Source of the DNA: JANXXV01 sp038230275
GTDB lineage: Bacteria; Acidobacteriota; Terriglobia; Bryobacterales; Bryobacteraceae
Length of the DNA stretch: 26,332 bases
NCBI GenBank assembly: GCA_038230275.1
Contig: JBBRNO010000091.1
Location: 1-26,332, forward strand
Reading direction: 5' to 3'
The translations under genes were made by a program, and so were the position numbers. The number at the start of each line of letters is the position of its first letter. Positions within the stretch are counted from its first letter, which is position 1. Of this stretch, positions 24,944 to 26,332 are shown one piece after another. A model generated the notes under the pieces. The model searched no databases, was not told where the DNA came from, and saw only the letters and a list, made by a program, of their open reading frames with translations.

Positions 24944-25150
24944 TCTTGGATTATCGACGATCGCACGCGGTAACGGGGCAACAGGAACATCGACGAGGCG
25001 GCCAGCAGCGTCACGGCAATCCGGGGGCATCAAATGCCATGTCCATAATCACTGGGCCGATTGCTCCAGCGAAAGCAAAAGCATCCAATATCGGCCTCCC
25101 CACCGAGGCCAAATCCGGCTTTGAAAAGTTCCCGAACGTGTACACCAGCG
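24940..25150 (-). pseudogene. C-terminal remnant of an MFS permease
   Basis: Between the AhpD-like gene and the cupin, the minus strand holds three pieces of protein-like sequence in different frames, in the right order for the end of a major facilitator transporter: AGFGLGGEADI (about 25121-25089), DAFAFAGAIGPVIMDMAFDA (about 25073-25014) and AVTLLAASSMFLLPRYR (about 25010-24960), ending SIIQE and TGA at 24942-24940. The GGEADI and GAIGPVIM pieces recall the TM10-TM11 region of the oxalate/formate-type branch. About 20 residues between the first two seem deleted. The rest of the gene is absent. Identification is by pattern only. Confidence 0.5.
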
Positions 25151-25161
25151 GCCAGCCGGCG

Positions 25162-25755
25162 CTAACGGGCATAGCCGTGCACTGCGCTGCGCTTGCCTCC
25201 CACGCGGTGGGCCTCCTCGGAAAGGGCATGCACACCGCAGGCATCGATCCAACGGTTATAGAAATTGAACAACGCGCAAGCCGTAATCGTAAAGAAGATC
25301 ACCTCGTCATCCCAACCATTTTCGTAGAGCACTTTCATATCGTCCGGCGAGATCCGTGGCGAATCATGATTCACCTTGTCCACGAAGCGGAACAGCGCCT
25401 TGTGCTTCTCATCCAACTGCGAGGTTTCCAAATCGCGTAGTACCCCCCACACCAATTCCTCGCTGCCCAGCAATTCCGCCGCAACTGCGGCGTGCGACTT
25501 CAGTCAAAACGGACAGTCGTTCTTATACGACGTGTAGGCCGCAATCAGCTCTCGCAAGCCAGGGCTCAGCGGTGCCGGCCCGCGAAGAATCTCTTGCGTG
25601 AATTTGGCCAGGTGCTGTGTAGCCGCAGGCAGGTACGCGAACAGATGCCAGATCTGCGGATACTCCGCGCCGCCGGCTTGCATGTTCAGAATCAAATCGC
25701 GGTATGGGCTGGGCTTCGGATCGCCCTCCACGCCCGGAAGGAACATTGGCTCCAT
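25162..25755 (-). CDS. AhpD-like (carboxymuconolactone decarboxylase family) selenoprotein with CxxU centre
   Basis: Reading through one UGA (25506-25504), the frame from ATG 25755 gives 197 residues. The family core is E69-x11-C81-x2-U84-x3-H88, which is the spacing of the AhpD catalytic set (Glu118, Cys130, Cys133, His137 in Mycobacterium tuberculosis AhpD); the UGA stands exactly at the second, nucleophilic cysteine. Downstream, SHAAVAAELLG and the C-terminal helix FTITACALFNFYNRWIDACGV are normal for peroxidase-related members. The frame stays intact for 113 codons after the UGA, and a hairpin follows it. The protein probably reduces peroxides or organic disulfides. ATG 25746 is an alternative start. 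The other reading is a nonsense mutation of a Cys or Trp codon in a decaying gene; a decayed transporter lies just downstream. Confidence 0.78.
25477..25492 (-). promoter_or_regulatory. Candidate bacterial SECIS hairpin
   Basis: Reading the minus strand, 11 bases after the UGA, CGCCGCA (25492-25486) pairs perfectly with TGCGGCG (25483-25477) around an apical GT. If the top A-U pair opens, the loop is AGUU. The apical loop begins 18 to 19 bases after the UGA, similar to fdhF of E. coli, whose apical loop also shows GU. A bulged U as in fdhF is not evident. The hairpin lies inside the coding region, as bacterial SECIS elements do. Confidence 0.55.
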
Positions 25756-25765
25756 AAGTAAACGT

Positions 25766-25795
25766 AGAATACAGGACGATTCCGCAGGCTGGCAA
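25766..25795 (-). promoter_or_regulatory. Candidate sigma-70 promoter of the AhpD-like selenoprotein gene
   Basis: On the minus strand a TTGCCA box (25795-25790, five of six to TTGACA) and a TATTCT box (25771-25766, four of six) are 18 bases apart. The predicted start of transcription, near 25759, lies about 4 bases before ATG 25755, so the mRNA would be almost leaderless; no Shine-Dalgarno is present. This is the likely first promoter of the long run to 16402. Confidence 0.5.
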
Positions 25796-25816
25796 TAATA
25801 CGAAGACACTAGCGCC

Positions 25817-26332
25817 CGACACACGAACGTCCCACACGAGCGCCCCACACCACCGTCTCACACGAACGTCCCACACCACCGCCTCACACCAGCGTCCCAC
25901 ACCGCCGCCTCACACCACCGCCTCCCACCGCCGCTTCACACTTTCGTCCCACACCGCCGCCTCCCACCACCGCTTCACACTTTGCGTTCCACACCGCCGC
26001 CTGACACCACCGCCTCCCACCACCGCTTCACACTTTCGTCCCACACCGCCGCCTCACACCGCCGCCTCCCACTTTCGTCCCATACCGCCGCGTCACACCG
26101 CCGCCTCACACCGCCGCCTGACACCACCACCTCCCACCACCGCTTCACACTTTCGTCCCATACCGCCGCCTCCCACCACCGCTCCACACTTCCGCCTCAC
26201 ACCACCGCCGCCCAACACCGCTTCACACTTTCGTCCCACACCGCCGCATCACACCACCGCTTCACACTTTCGTCCCACACCCCCGCATCACACCACCGCT
26301 ACACACGTACGTCCCAGACCCCCGCCTGACCC
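25817..26332. repeat. Array of about 40 tandem 13-bp units, continuing past the window end
   Basis: From 25817 the sequence divides cleanly into 39 units (38 of 13 bases, one of 14) plus 8 bases of a further unit at the window edge. The consensus is roughly YYYCACACCNCCG. Variants alternate, notably CTTCACACTTTCG, TCCCACACCGCCG and CCTCACACCACCG, giving a 39-bp higher-order period in the right half. The plus strand is C-rich and almost G-free between CG steps. Because 39 is divisible by three, both strands have long open frames with a 13-residue periodicity; these are by-products. The array ends just before the selenoprotein promoter. Confidence 0.95.

Noticed and set aside
25011..25244. 77-codon minus-strand open frame overlapping the AhpD-like gene
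   Set aside because: Its first half lies inside the AhpD-like gene in another frame; its second half is the transporter remnant, so it is not a gene of its own.
25975..26187. Open frames with 13-residue repeats in the tandem array
   Set aside because: They exist because the 39-bp period is a multiple of three and the sequence lacks stops; no ribosome binding site or protein family supports them.

Overview
The window looks like chromosomal DNA from an Acidobacteriota member of the Solibacter/Bryobacter type. The evidence is a GC-rich sequence, a secreted astacin-like protease with the C-terminal domain expanded in Solibacter (TIGR03437 type), a tetraheme cytochrome, a GH88 glycosidase, many small intergenic direct repeats, and two copies of a dispersed short palindrome. 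No rRNA, tRNA, CRISPR array or insertion sequence was found. This assignment is inference from gene content.

Layout. 193-1661: a dienelactone hydrolase, then a HicBA toxin-antitoxin pair whose toxin gene is frameshifted. 2249-6483: a membrane protein with a spermidine-synthase-like core, and an OmpA-family protein with a long coiled coil and a Shine-Dalgarno held in a perfect hairpin loop. 6665-10522: a GH88 hydrolase with a secreted unknown, a CDGSH iron-sulfur protein, and a tetraheme cytochrome c. 10707-11854: small unknown genes and a decayed reading frame in lower-quality accessory sequence. 11919-15841: a large astacin-type protease, hypoxanthine phosphoribosyltransferase and a protein with an M15-like C-terminus. 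15926-16288: the ribosome silencing factor RsfS.

16402-25755 is one continuous minus-strand run with very short gaps or overlaps. In transcription order it holds an AhpD-like redox protein, an MFS permease remnant, a cupin, a TPR protein, fabI, a Gld-type ABC system (ATPase, permease, GldG-like, DUF4340) and pncB-pncA for NAD salvage.

The most notable item is the AhpD-like gene at 25755-25162. Its frame is interrupted only by a UGA, exactly where the family has the second cysteine of the CxxC redox centre. Glu69, Cys81, Sec84 and His88 fall at AhpD spacing, the frame stays open for 113 more codons, and a perfect GC-rich hairpin with an apical GU begins 11 nt after the UGA. This is best read as a selenoprotein with a CxxU centre, although no sel genes lie in the window. 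Just upstream of it the window ends inside an array of about 40 tandem 13-bp units (25817-26332).
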